From contig JAYZFP010000065.1 in the NCBI GenBank assembly GCA_036336715.1, positions 15,847-79,846 of the forward strand: 64,000 nucleotides of DNA, given 5' to 3'. This DNA is from JABAAE01 sp036336715 (GTDB lineage Bacteria; Planctomycetota; Planctomycetia; Pirellulales; Pirellulaceae). Position numbers and translations under genes: made by a program. The notes under the pieces are model-generated. The model saw only the letters and a program-made list of their open reading frames with translations. It was not told where the DNA came from and made no database searches. Position 1 is the stretch's first letter; every line of letters starts with the position of its first letter. Shown here one piece after another: positions 36,695 to 46,069 of this stretch.

Positions 36695-39600
36695 TCAGCA
36701 CTTCTCAATCTGAATGACGATTTCTGAACCGCCGATCGTTTTCGTCGAAGTCGCGGCAGCAGGCAGCGACTCAAAAGCAAGCGAAACCGCCTGCACCTCC
36801 TGGCTGATCGCTTCTTCGTTTTCCTGGATCGCCTGCCGGATCCTGTCATCCTGAACCTGGAAAGCGAGCCTGATTTCGTCGTGGTATTCCAGGCGGGTCT
36901 CCTTACGAAGATCCTGCACGTAGCGAATGATGTCCCGGGCCTGCCCCTCGCGAATCAGTTCATCCGAAAGTTCCGTAGACAGAACCACCACGCAGTTTTG
37001 CCCCTGGGCCGCTGACCAGCCTTCGCGTGCCTGCAACCGAACCTGGATGTCCTCATTATCCAGTTCAACGGTTTCTTCTCCCAGTTCGAGCCTGACGACG
37101 CCGTCTGCTTCCAGCTGTTTCAATAGGTCGCTGCCGTCCGCGTCAGCCAGAGCGGCCTTGACCCGGGGCATCAGGTGTCGGACCCGTTGCCCCAGCCGTT
37201 TGAAATTCGGCTGAACCTGGTAAGTGATGTAGTGGTCGGCATCCTGGGTGAATTCAATTTCCTTGACGTTCAATTCCTCTTTCAGAATCGCGTCGTTGGC
37301 TTCGAGCCACTCCTGGTGGGCAGATTCGCCGAGGATCACTTCCACGCCAGCCAGTGGTTGCCGGACCTTCAGTTTGGCATCCATTCGTGCTGACCGCCCC
37401 AGGGATGCAATTTCCCGGAGAACTTCCATTCGGCTGGAGAGGCCACTGTCTACCTGGTCAGCCCGCGATGTGGGGTAATCACACAGGTGGACGCTGACCA
37501 GGGCCTTGCCCTGCAGGCCATCCGTCAGGTTCTTCCACATTGCGTCGGCAACAAACGGTGTAAACGGCGCGATCATTTTGCAGGTTGTCGCCAGGCATTC
37601 ATAGAGGGTCCAGTAGGCGTCGTACTTGTCCTGCGAAGTCTTGTCTTTTGACCAGAAGCGATCGCGGCTGCGTCGGACGTACCAGTTGCTCAGGCCATCG
37701 ACAAAATCATTCAGCCTCTGACAGGCATTGTAGTTGTCAAAGCGATCCATATTTTCGACAACCGATTCGACGCAGCGATTCAATTCACTGATTACCCAGC
37801 GATCCAGTTGGCTCCGTTCGCCCACGGGGCGAAATCCCCGCGCTGCCTCGAAATCCGACATTTTGACCTGGGAGTCTGCCGGCAGTTCCTTGCCTCCCTC
37901 GGTCAAGAGTTGCATGGGGTCAAAGCCATCCAGCAGAGCGTAGTTGACAAAGAAACCGTAAACATTCCAAAGGCGAAGAATGAATTCCGGAATGCTGTCC
38001 CGGATCTGCTGTTCCGAATAGCGGATCGATGTCCATGGGGGCTGGTTGGCAAAGAAATACCATCGGAGGGCATCTGCGCCATAGTTGTCAAAAATGGCAT
38101 TGGGCTCACTGTAGTTTCGCTTGCTCTTGGACATTTTGCCGACGTGGTGGTCGTAATTGCCCTGCCCAAGGTTTCTGGCGCCCTCTTCTTCGATCATGAA
38201 CAGCCTGGGCTGCTTTCCCGATTCCACATGTTTTGCTTTTTCTTCCCACCATTCCGAAAGCATCAGTCCCAGCACAATGCAGGTTCGGTAGGGGTGAGGG
38301 AACTGGCGTGATTCGCCGTTTTCGGCATCGGAATCCGCATCGTCCGGGCCAAAAAGCAGGGTGCTGATTGCCAGCAGGCTGTAGAACCAACCACGGGTCT
38401 GATCGATGGCCTCACTGATGAAATCGGCCGGGAACTGCTCGGCAAATGATTCGGCATTCTGGTGAGGGTAGCCCCACTGAGCGAATGGCATGGCACCGCT
38501 GTCGTACCAGCAGTCAATCACCTCCGAAACCCTTTTCATCCGGGCCCCGTCGGCAAACGGCGAATCGTAGGTGACTTCGTCGATATAGGGCTTGTGAACT
38601 TTCAGATCGTCGGGAAGTTCCGGGTGCTCGGCCTTGGTTTTTTCCCAGACCTCCTGTCCCTGTACACCCGGCTTTTCCAGCAGTTCCCCATAGCTTCCAA
38701 TCGCCTCCATCTGGCCGGTCTCCTGGCAGACCCAGATCGGCAGGGGAGTCCCCCAGTAACGTTCCCGGGAGAGCGCCCAATCGACATTGGATTCAAGGAA
38801 ATTCCCAAAACGCCCAGACTGGATGTGTCCTGGCAGCCAGTTGATTTCCTGGTTGTTTTCCAGGAGTTTTTCCCGAAATCGGGTCGTTCTGACAAACCAG
38901 CTTTTGCGTGGATATTGAATCAATGGATCCTGATCCGATCGCCAGCAGAAAGGATAGTCGTGCAGGTACTGTTCCTGCAAAAACAGAAGCCCTTTTTCCT
39001 TCAGATCCTTTTGGATCGGTTTGTCGGCGTCCTTGACCCACTGTCCCGCATAATCGGGAACTTCGTCCAGGAATTTGCCGTCAGGACCTACGGCGCAAAT
39101 CATTTCCGGTCCCTCTCCCGGAACGAAACGTTGCTGGTCCTCGATCAGGACTTCGTAGTCGACTTCACCAAAAGCGGGGGCCTGGTGGACAATTCCGGTT
39201 CCACTGTCGACGGTCACAAAATCCGCCGAGAGGACCCGCCAGCCCACGCATTCTTCACCACCCTGTTTCAGACTGCCGGTTTTCACACCCAGGTCCCTGT
39301 AGAAATAATCAAATGGCGGCAGGTAACGCTTTCCAACCAGCTCCGCTCCCTTGCAAGTTGCCAGTACTTTGAGTTCTGTTTTCGATTTTTCCGCTATTTT
39401 TTCAACCAGGTCGTTGGCCAGGATCAGTTTTTCATCACTTTCCCCAACCGAAACGGTTGCATAGATGATTTCCGGGTGGACGGCCGACCACTGGTTGCTG
39501 GGAAGCGTCCACGGTGTCGTGGTCCAGACCAGCAGTGACGTGTCGGGATCCTCCAGCAGGGGAAACTTGACATACACGCTCGGATCGGCCACTTGGCGGT

Positions 39601-40192
39601 AACCTTCACCGACTTCTCCGCTGGACAATGCTGTGCCCCCCTGGGCCCACCACCAGACAATTTTGTGGCCCTGGTACAAAAGTCCTCGATCGAAGAAATT
39701 CTTCAACGACCACCAGACACTCTCCACATAACTCTGGTGGTAGGTAACGTATGCTTCATCGAGGTTGACCCAGAACCCGAGACGCTCGGTCAGACGCTCC
39801 CACTCCTGCATGTACCTCCAGACCGACTGTTGGCAGCGATGGATAAAGGGCTCCACTCCGAATTCCTCGATCTGCTCTTTTGAATGGATCCCGATTTCCT
39901 TGCAGACTTCGACTTCGACCGGAAGCCCGTGCGTGTCCCAGCCCGCTTTCCGCTGACAAAAATATCCCCGCATGGTCTTGTAACGCGGGAAGACATCCTT
40001 GATGGCGCGAGTCAGGCAATGACCGGGGTGCGGCAAACCGTTGGCCGTCGGCGGGCCCTCGAAAAAAACAAACCTCGGCGCACCTTCACGGCGTTTCAAT
40101 GATTCCTCGTAGATACGATGCTGCTTCCAGAATTCCAGTACGGATTCTTCCTGTTTGGGAAAACTGACATGCCCTTCGACTTTTTGAAACAT
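36695..40192 (-). CDS. ileS: Isoleucyl-tRNA synthetase, type 2
   Basis: 1165 aa. It charges tRNA-Ile and edits mischarged Val. The class I signatures are 'GLPHPGH' (HIGH) and 'KMSKSKRN' (KMSKS). The stretch 'AIKDVFPRYKTMRGYFCQ' followed by 'AGWDTHGLPVEVEVCKE' is of the eukaryote-like IleS2 type rather than the standard bacterial type 1, and the length (type 1 is about 930 aa) agrees. IleS2 enzymes are generally less sensitive to mupirocin. An Asp-rich protein gene lies 106 bases upstream on the same strand. Confidence 0.95.
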   Translation of the reverse strand: MFQKVEGHVSFPKQEESVLEFWKQHRIYEESLKRREGAPRFVFFEGPPTANGLPHPGHCLTRAIKDVFPRYKTMRGYFCQRKAGWDTHGLPVEVEVCKEIGIHSKEQIEEFGVEPFIHRCQQSVWRYMQEWERLTERLGFWVNLDEAYVTYHQSYVESVWWSLKNFFDRGLLYQGHKIVWWWAQGGTALSSGEVGEGYRQVADPSVYVKFPLLEDPDTSLLVWTTTPWTLPSNQWSAVHPEIIYATVSVGESDEKLILANDLVEKIAEKSKTELKVLATCKGAELVGKRYLPPFDYFYRDLGVKTGSLKQGGEECVGWRVLSADFVTVDSGTGIVHQAPAFGEVDYEVLIEDQQRFVPGEGPEMICAVGPDGKFLDEVPDYAGQWVKDADKPIQKDLKEKGLLFLQEQYLHDYPFCWRSDQDPLIQYPRKSWFVRTTRFREKLLENNQEINWLPGHIQSGRFGNFLESNVDWALSRERYWGTPLPIWVCQETGQMEAIGSYGELLEKPGVQGQEVWEKTKAEHPELPDDLKVHKPYIDEVTYDSPFADGARMKRVSEVIDCWYDSGAMPFAQWGYPHQNAESFAEQFPADFISEAIDQTRGWFYSLLAISTLLFGPDDADSDAENGESRQFPHPYRTCIVLGLMLSEWWEEKAKHVESGKQPRLFMIEEEGARNLGQGNYDHHVGKMSKSKRNYSEPNAIFDNYGADALRWYFFANQPPWTSIRYSEQQIRDSIPEFILRLWNVYGFFVNYALLDGFDPMQLLTEGGKELPADSQVKMSDFEAARGFRPVGERSQLDRWVISELNRCVESVVENMDRFDNYNACQRLNDFVDGLSNWYVRRSRDRFWSKDKTSQDKYDAYWTLYECLATTCKMIAPFTPFVADAMWKNLTDGLQGKALVSVHLCDYPTSRADQVDSGLSSRMEVLREIASLGRSARMDAKLKVRQPLAGVEVILGESAHQEWLEANDAILKEELNVKEIEFTQDADHYITYQVQPNFKRLGQRVRHLMPRVKAALADADGSDLLKQLEADGVVRLELGEETVELDNEDIQVRLQAREGWSAAQGQNCVVVLSTELSDELIREGQARDIIRYVQDLRKETRLEYHDEIRLAFQVQDDRIRQAIQENEEAISQEVQAVSLAFESLPAAATSTKTIGGSEIVIQIEKC

Positions 40193-40298
40193 TGGCTAAC
40201 GGTGGATGGCAGGTTCGGGGAAGGTGTAGAAGAAAAAAAAACGAGCCATTGTTTTCACAATTGCCCGTTAAAGAAAAATTTCCTGGTGCGAGCGTCGG

Positions 40299-40742
40299 TC
40301 ACTCGTCAGGTGCTATTTCATCATCATCATCATCGACGGCAGGCATGTCCTTGACGTTGTCGGCGAATTCATCGTCATCAATTTCGTATTCGCCCTCGAC
40401 CGGTTCCTCAAAATCGTCATCAAAATCGTCATCAAAATCCTCTTCATCGAAGTCGGCATAGTCCTCCATCGGTTCATCATCCTGATCGGCGACATCATCT
40501 TCGGTGAAGTCATCGTCATCATCGTCGTCGTCATCATCGTCGTCGTCGTCATCTTCGTCTTCGGAAAGAGAAGGGGATTGCAGCGGCTCATCACTGGCAA
40601 ACTGGCTTCCGCTTCGCGGAACCATGATGACTTCACGAGGAAGGATATCGGTGATGGAGGTCGGAAAGGTGGTGAGCATTTTGTTCGTCGGAAAAGGTCC
40701 AAAATCCGGCTGAGCACGAAAAAAACTCTTGCTGCCAGGCAT
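40299..40742 (-). CDS. Highly acidic Asp/Glu-rich protein
   Basis: 147 aa from ATG 40742; an internal ATG at 40625 gives a 108-aa form. From about residue 60 on, most residues are Asp or Glu, including an uninterrupted run of about 15 Asp and several 'DFDDDF'-like repeats. The DNA is a GTC/ATC microsatellite (reads GAC/GAT on the coding strand), prone to slippage. No domain is recognisable; the protein is likely disordered and strongly negatively charged. It precedes ileS by 106 bases on the same strand, so the two may be co-transcribed. Function unknown; metal binding or protein/RNA chaperone contacts are possible but unproven. Confidence 0.6.
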   Translation of the reverse strand: MPGSKSFFRAQPDFGPFPTNKMLTTFPTSITDILPREVIMVPRSGSQFASDEPLQSPSLSEDEDDDDDDDDDDDDDDDFTEDDVADQDDEPMEDYADFDEEDFDDDFDDDFEEPVEGEYEIDDDEFADNVKDMPAVDDDDDEIAPDE

Positions 40743-40949
40743 CTTATGTTAACATTTTGATTGCCTATTCTAACCGGTGGCGTCCGATTTGTTAACGGAT
40801 CACGACTCGACTGATAAATTCCCGATTTTTCGGCAGCCCGTTCCAAAAATGCCCCTGATTCATGAAAATATGTCACGCAAACGTTGCGGCAGGACTGAAT
40901 CGGCAGTTCAACCGGATTGTTTTGCCCAGCGTGAATGTGAAAGGGTGAG

Positions 40950-41987
40950 GTGGAGAAGGTAAGGCCTGAAAATACTTGCTTCCCGTTTTTTGTCGGGATC
41001 GATGTCGGTGGGACGACCATCAAGATGGGGATTCTCGATGACCAGGGAAAAACGGTTGGGTATTCGTCCATTCCTACCCTTGGAGACAACTCCCCACGAG
41101 AAGCCATTTCGCGTATCGGCCAGGCCTTGAGGACGCTCGCATCGGACCACGCCATTTCCTCGGAAAAAATTGAATCGGCCGGGTTGGGCACCCCGGGAAC
41201 GATGGATATCCCCCGGGGAATGATTCTCGAACCGGCCAACCTGCGTGGCTGGCGTCATTTTCCCATCCGCGACGAGTTGTCAAGAGAACTGGGGCTGCCT
41301 GTCACCTACGCCAATGATGCCAACGCCGCCGCTTATGGTGAGTACTGGGTTGGCAGTGCCCGGCAGCACAACAGCCTGATCCTGCTGACGCTTGGTACCG
41401 GCGTGGGGGGAGGGATCATTGTCGATGGAAAGTCGCTGGATGGGGAAACCGGCCACGGGGGGGAATGCGGCCATGTGACCATTGACACTTCGGAGAATGC
41501 CAGGTTGTGCAGTTGCGGTCAAAGGGGCCACCTCGAAGCCTACGCCAGCGCGACCGCTTTGGTGAATCGATGTGTCGAGTCTCTGGATGCGGGCGAAAAG
41601 AGCGAACTTGGCGAGCGGCACAGTCGCGGAGAGCCTCTCGACGGCCTGATGATCGCTGAGGCTGCCGAGGCGGATGATCCGCTCGCGAAAAGGTTGGTGA
41701 TGGAGACTGCCGACTATTTGGCGGTTGGAATCGCAATCTTTGTCAATATCGTTGATGCCTCGACGGTCATTCTCGGTGGAGCCATGAATTTTGGCGGAGC
41801 GAAAACGACCCTTGGCCGTCAATTCCTGGAGCGGGTCCGATCGGGTGTCAGGGCCCGGGCGTTGCCAGTGGTTGGTGAAAATGTCCGCATCCAATTCGCA
41901 TCACTGGGTGGAGCCGCCGGTTATATCGGTGCGGCTGGTCTGGCTCGCGAAGCTTACCGCCTTGAAACGGAACGCACGAAAAGCTGA
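40950..41987 (+). CDS. ROK family sugar kinase (glucokinase-like)
   Basis: 345 aa from GTG 40950. 'FVGIDVGGTTIKMGILDD' is the ATP-binding phosphate-1 motif; 'ANDANAAAYGEYWVG' carries the catalytic Asp; 'LLTLGTGVGGGIIVDG' is phosphate-2. The ROK zinc site reads 'GHVTID' and 'CSCGQRGHLEAYAS', with His where the consensus CxCGxxGCxE has its third Cys. The protein phosphorylates a hexose, probably glucose; N-acetylmannosamine or others cannot be excluded. It is soluble and is divergent from the Asp-rich protein gene. No transporter lies nearby. Confidence 0.9.
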   Translation: MEKVRPENTCFPFFVGIDVGGTTIKMGILDDQGKTVGYSSIPTLGDNSPREAISRIGQALRTLASDHAISSEKIESAGLGTPGTMDIPRGMILEPANLRGWRHFPIRDELSRELGLPVTYANDANAAAYGEYWVGSARQHNSLILLTLGTGVGGGIIVDGKSLDGETGHGGECGHVTIDTSENARLCSCGQRGHLEAYASATALVNRCVESLDAGEKSELGERHSRGEPLDGLMIAEAAEADDPLAKRLVMETADYLAVGIAIFVNIVDASTVILGGAMNFGGAKTTLGRQFLERVRSGVRARALPVVGENVRIQFASLGGAAGYIGAAGLAREAYRLETERTKS

Positions 41988-42054
41988 ACGTTGTTTCGAT
42001 GCTTTTCAGGCCCGTGGCGGGTGGGGTCGTCGATGATGGAATTTCCAACAGGAT

Positions 42055-42080
42055 GCCGGAGAGATCAGCCGGAGAGATCA
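42055..42080. repeat. 13-bp tandem duplication, two perfect copies plus a partial third
   Basis: GCCGGAGAGATCA is repeated at 42055-42067 and 42068-42080, and GCTGGAGA follows as a decayed third copy. It lies in the 146-base spacer between two convergent genes. Confidence 0.88.
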
Positions 42081-42133
42081 GCTGGAGAAAGAAAATTTTC
42101 GTGACGACCCACGGTCCGGATGCCGGTCAGCGA

Positions 42134-43807
42134 TTACTCCCTACCAAAACAGACCAGGCAGGTGTCATCGTTGTCCACGGTCGCATCCTCAAAGTCACTG
42201 ACGGCTTCTACCAGGGTCAGGCCGATATCCTTGGCCGAATTGTTGCAGCCTTCCGCCGTTTTCCGGACTCTTTCAATTCCGAACTGGTTTCCATCGGTGT
42301 CCATGGCTTCGCTGATCCCGTCCGTGTAGAGCAGGATCGTTGTTTGTGGGTCAATGGCAAATTCCATTTCCTCGTATTCGAAATCTTCGAGAATGCCGAT
42401 GGGAAGTCCCGCGATTTCCCGACTGATTTCCCTGACTCCATTGGCATCCCGGATTACCGGGTCAAGGTGCCCCGCATTGACGACGGTCATCCGGTGGTTC
42501 ACCGGATCGACGATGATAAAAATCATCGTGATGAATCTCTGCAGGCTGAGCCGAATAATGGAATTGTTGATTCTGCGTACGGCCGCGGACGCGGAACTCT
42601 CGCCGGCCAGGGCAAAACGGACCTCGGCCGAGAACTTTGCCATCAGCAAGGCCGATGCAATTCCGTGCCCGGCAACGTCAGCCACCACCGTAGCCACCCT
42701 GCCATCGGGCAATTCGATGTAGTCGAAGAAATCGCCACCGACCTTGTTGGCGGCTTCATAAAAATCGTAAAACGCGTACCCTTCGACCGTTGGGGGGGTC
42801 TTGGGTAACAGGCCCAGTTGGACCTCGCGTGCCAGTTCAAGGTCACGGTCAATCGCTCGTTGGTTCAGGGCTTCCTCATGCAGGCGGGCATTCTCAACGG
42901 AAATTCCGGCCTGCATGGCGACCGTCGCCAACAGGTCCAGCTCATCCTGCTGGAACTGGCCTCGCGGATCCAGTGTGTCGATCTGCAGGCAGCCGATGGC
43001 ACTGCCGCTTGTGTCGAGCATCGGAGCGCACATGAAACTCCGAATTGAAAATCCGGCGATACTCTTGCTGAGGTCAAAGCGCTGGTCGGAAAACGCATCC
43101 TCAGAGAGGAAAGCTTCCTTGGACTGGATGGCCTCCTTGATGATCGTTCGGCTGACTCGAAGCGTGGTTTCGCGGTCCTTGCGGTCACGAACCCAGTGTC
43201 TGCCAAGCTCGCCATCCGGTTCGGTCAATACGACGAAAGCCCGGTCCGCCTGCGGGAATACCGAAAACAGACTGTCGAGAACTGTTGGGATCACGTCATC
43301 GAGTACCAGTGTCTGGCTGAGCGCCCGGGTAATGTCGATCAGAGTTTGCAGCTTGGAGCGAACGAACGACTGGTCGTTCTGGACATAGCTCGACTCCAGG
43401 TCCACTTTTCTGCGGATACTGGAAGCCGAAGCCCCCCCATCGTCGACGAATTCCGCGATGACACGCGTGGGACCACCGATAATCTCGCCATCCTCACGGA
43501 ACTGGCTGGTGGCATCGCGCTGGATGAAAAAGGAAAAGACCGTGTCGCAGACCTGGATCAGGTCGGCGTGCTTCAGTTTTCGACGTTCGAGGACGGTTTC
43601 CCCGTTAACCTGTGTTCCGTTGCGACTCTGAAGGTCGCTGATGAAAAAGCTGCCTGCTTCGGATTCGATTTTGGCATGGCGGCGGCTGACCGCACTGTCC
43701 TGGACGACTACCTCGCAACTGGGGTGGCGACCCAAAAGAGTGTCGTCGGAAACCAGGTCAAATTCCTTACCGATATTTGTCCCGTTGTTTGCACGAAGAA
43801 AAGCCAT
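42134..43807 (-). CDS. FHA-GAF-PP2C (SpoIIE-type) Ser/Thr phosphatase
   Basis: 557 aa. Residues 1-95 are an FHA phosphothreonine-binding domain ('LLGRHPSCEVVV', 'SRRHAKIE', 'LQSRNGTQVNG'). A GAF domain follows at about 150-320, and a SpoIIE/RsbU-type PP2C phosphatase at about 330-557 with metal sites in 'VGGDFFDYIELPDG', 'VADVAGHGIASAL', 'LYTDGISEAMD' and 'DDTCLVCF'. Such proteins read phosphorylation and small-molecule signals and dephosphorylate anti-sigma or anti-anti-sigma factors; the partner is unknown. It complements the Ser/Thr kinases elsewhere in the window. No membrane segment. Confidence 0.92.
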   Translation of the reverse strand: MAFLRANNGTNIGKEFDLVSDDTLLGRHPSCEVVVQDSAVSRRHAKIESEAGSFFISDLQSRNGTQVNGETVLERRKLKHADLIQVCDTVFSFFIQRDATSQFREDGEIIGGPTRVIAEFVDDGGASASSIRRKVDLESSYVQNDQSFVRSKLQTLIDITRALSQTLVLDDVIPTVLDSLFSVFPQADRAFVVLTEPDGELGRHWVRDRKDRETTLRVSRTIIKEAIQSKEAFLSEDAFSDQRFDLSKSIAGFSIRSFMCAPMLDTSGSAIGCLQIDTLDPRGQFQQDELDLLATVAMQAGISVENARLHEEALNQRAIDRDLELAREVQLGLLPKTPPTVEGYAFYDFYEAANKVGGDFFDYIELPDGRVATVVADVAGHGIASALLMAKFSAEVRFALAGESSASAAVRRINNSIIRLSLQRFITMIFIIVDPVNHRMTVVNAGHLDPVIRDANGVREISREIAGLPIGILEDFEYEEMEFAIDPQTTILLYTDGISEAMDTDGNQFGIERVRKTAEGCNNSAKDIGLTLVEAVSDFEDATVDNDDTCLVCFGRE

Positions 43808-43891
43808 GGCTGTCTGTCGGTTCTGCTCTTGATTTCTTGTTTGGGGAATGGACCCGAAAGTCCCGACGGATTGTCGGCGGGAGGAAACGGT

Positions 43892-44356
43892 TCAAAGCTG
43901 AGTCGGGTTGGGGGCGTCCCCGTAAACCTTGACGGGGTCAAACACTTTTTCTGATTCGGTAAACAGCAATTCGGGTGTTCCCGCCTCATTGTCGAGGTCC
44001 AGTTTGCGGTAAAAGCAGGATCGGTAGCCGACATGGCAACTTGCTCCACCGGAAACATCCACACGCAACCAGACGCAATCCTGGTCATCATCAATCCGGA
44101 ATTCGATGACTTTCTGGACAAGTCCGCTGGTCGCGCCCTTATGCCAGAGGACTTTGCGACTTCGGCTGTAGTAAACGGCCTGTCCCAGTTCAATTGTCTT
44201 TTCAAAGGCTTCACGATTCATGTAGCCATGCATCAGGAGTTCCCCCGACTGAAAATCGGTGGTAACCACCGGAATCAGCCCCTGGTCATCGAACTTGGGA
44301 GCCAATTCATTCGATTCTTCCACTTGCTCGATGGTTTTTCGTTCTGCGAATTCCAT
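43892..44356 (-). CDS. hisI: Phosphoribosyl-AMP cyclohydrolase
   Basis: 154 aa. It opens the adenine ring of PR-AMP, step 3 of histidine synthesis. 'HGYMNREAFEKTIELGQAVYYSRSR' and 'LWHKGATSGLVQKV' are family signatures. The Asp cluster 'DDDQDCVWLRV' binds magnesium. The Cys residues in 'CVWL', 'ASCHVGYRSCFYR' bind zinc. It is a stand-alone enzyme, slightly longer than usual because of the N- and C-terminal tails. It pairs functionally with hisE at 34.0 kb. It is divergent from hemB. Confidence 0.94.
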   Translation of the reverse strand: MEFAERKTIEQVEESNELAPKFDDQGLIPVVTTDFQSGELLMHGYMNREAFEKTIELGQAVYYSRSRKVLWHKGATSGLVQKVIEFRIDDDQDCVWLRVDVSGGASCHVGYRSCFYRKLDLDNEAGTPELLFTESEKVFDPVKVYGDAPNPTQL

Positions 44357-44591
44357 GCTCTTCTCATCATTCCTGTCGGCATTCCTGGCGGCGACGTAGC
44401 GGCTGGATGTGCCTAGCAGCCAGTTCGGTTTCGGGATAAATCAACAGTTGGCCAACTGCCCGACCTGCAAGTTTGCCTCAATTGGTTTAAAATTCAACGG
44501 AGGATTGACTTTTCGGCGGGCGATTCCGCAGCCAGAGGCTGTCTTCCGCGGGGTCAGCCGCTGATGTTTTTGCAATAAATATGATTGTTAC

Positions 44592-45590
44592 ATGCCATCA
44601 TACCCAAATACCCGATTGAGACGAAACCGAAGATACGATTGGATTCGCCGGCTGGTTCGCGAAAACAGCCTGGATGTATCGGACCTGATCTGGCCGATTT
44701 TTGTAACTGAAGGCGAAAACAGGCGGGAGCCGGTTGCCTCGCTCCCCGGCGTGGACCGCTTGTCGATAGACCTCCTGCCGAAGGCGGTCGCAAGGGCCAG
44801 GGACCTTGGCATCCCGGCCGTTGCCGTTTTTCCTGCCACCGCCGCCGACAAAAAGAGTGAAAATGCCGAGGAGGCGCTGAACCGGGACAACCTGGCCTGT
44901 CGGGCGGTCCGCCAAATCAAGTCAACCGTTCAGGATATCGGCGTGATTTGCGATGTGGCTCTGGACCCTTATTCCAGTCATGGACAGGACGGCCTTGTGC
45001 GTGATGGCTACGTCGTTAACGACGAGACCGTGGATGTTCTCTGCCAGCAGGCCATTGTGCAGGCGGAAGCGGGCTGCGACATCATCGCACCCTCGGACAT
45101 GATGGATGGACGAATCGGCTCGATCCGGAAGGCACTCGACGGGGCGGGCTATCAGGAGGTGATCATCCTTTCCTACGCTGCCAAGTATGCCTCGGCCTTC
45201 TATGGGCCTTTTCGGGATGCGGTTGGCTCAGCCGGTAATCTTGGATCCGGTGACAAGAAAACCTACCAGATGGACCCCGCCAACTCGGATGAGGCGCTGC
45301 ATGAGGTGGCACTCGACATCGAAGAGGGGGCGGACATGGTAATGGTCAAACCGGGGATGCCCTATTTGGACCTCGTGCGAAGGGTCAAGGAGCAGTTCGC
45401 GGTTCCCACGTTTGCCTACCAGGTAAGTGGAGAATACGCCATGCTCAACGCGGCGGCCCAGAATGGTTGGCTGGATCGTGAAAAGGTGATGCTGGAAAGC
45501 CTGCTTGGCTTTAAGCGTGCCGGGGCGGATGGAATCCTGACCTATTTCGCAGTCGAAGCGGCCGAGTGGTTGCAGGGGAACCGAAACTGA
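44592..45590 (+). CDS. hemB: Delta-aminolevulinic acid dehydratase (porphobilinogen synthase)
   Basis: 332 aa. It condenses two 5-aminolevulinate molecules to porphobilinogen in heme synthesis. The Schiff-base lysines lie in 'ILSYAAKYASAFYGPFRDA' and 'MVMVKPGMPYLD'. The metal loop reads 'DVALDPYSSHGQDGLV': Asp and Ala replace the Cys residues of the zinc-type enzyme, so this is the magnesium/no-zinc type. The length is normal. No Shine-Dalgarno sequence precedes the ATG. It stands alone. Confidence 0.96.
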   Translation: MPSYPNTRLRRNRRYDWIRRLVRENSLDVSDLIWPIFVTEGENRREPVASLPGVDRLSIDLLPKAVARARDLGIPAVAVFPATAADKKSENAEEALNRDNLACRAVRQIKSTVQDIGVICDVALDPYSSHGQDGLVRDGYVVNDETVDVLCQQAIVQAEAGCDIIAPSDMMDGRIGSIRKALDGAGYQEVIILSYAAKYASAFYGPFRDAVGSAGNLGSGDKKTYQMDPANSDEALHEVALDIEEGADMVMVKPGMPYLDLVRRVKEQFAVPTFAYQVSGEYAMLNAAAQNGWLDREKVMLESLLGFKRAGADGILTYFAVEAAEWLQGNRN

Positions 45591-46069
45591 TTGGCAAACC
45601 GGTTGTTTGTCCTGTCTCTCCATAAGACCCGATTCATCGCGACCCGATTCATCGAAATGAGATCCCGGAAACCGGGCAAGCCGCTTTCTCGGCATCGCTT
45701 GTGCGCAGGGTGCCGTAGTTTTTGTTCAGGACTGCCGTGGGCACAACCTCCAAATTCCCGGATTTGAGTCCTTTCAGGACACCTCCAGGAAAGGTCGAGG
45801 CGGATGTGACCTGCGTTCAAAAAAATCGGGACTGGAACCTTCGATATCGTCACCCGGAACGCTCTCTATCTGCAGCGACGACGGTTGAACGCTATTGCCA
45901 AGGGACTCTTGCAGTGGGCTCTTGCGGGGTGGGCCCTTTCAGGGAGAACTCGGAGACCTCGCTGGATTCCCGGAGGGCAATCCGGCTTGCATCTCGTTCT
46001 CAAAAGAACGGAAAATTGGTGAGAGCCGGCCCTGCGGCCGGCTCTTCAAAACCGGAAATCACCGGTGGT
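45591..46069. other. Convergent intergenic region between hemB and the PQQ-like gene
   Basis: 479 bases without a credible gene. It holds a 15-bp tandem duplication (45626-45655), a weaker 14-bp direct repeat near 45902-45930, and a strong hairpin (AGAGCCGGC/GCCGGCTCT, about 46022-46047) just past the 3' end of the minus-strand propeller gene. The hairpin has no good T-run, so it may be a weak terminator or an mRNA 3' stabiliser. Confidence 0.55.
45626..45655. repeat. 15-bp tandem duplication, two copies
   Basis: GACCCGATTCATCGC (45626-45640) and GACCCGATTCATCGA (45641-45655) differ only in the last base. Confidence 0.9.

Noticed and set aside
40313..41239. 308-codon minus-strand ORF with Met/Thr/Asp repeats
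   Set aside because: It is an out-of-frame reading of the Asp-coding microsatellite and of the ROK kinase gene.
46022..46047. Strong terminator after the PQQ-like gene
   Set aside because: The hairpin is real, but neither strand has a T-run directly after it, so it is only noted as a hairpin in the intergenic entry.
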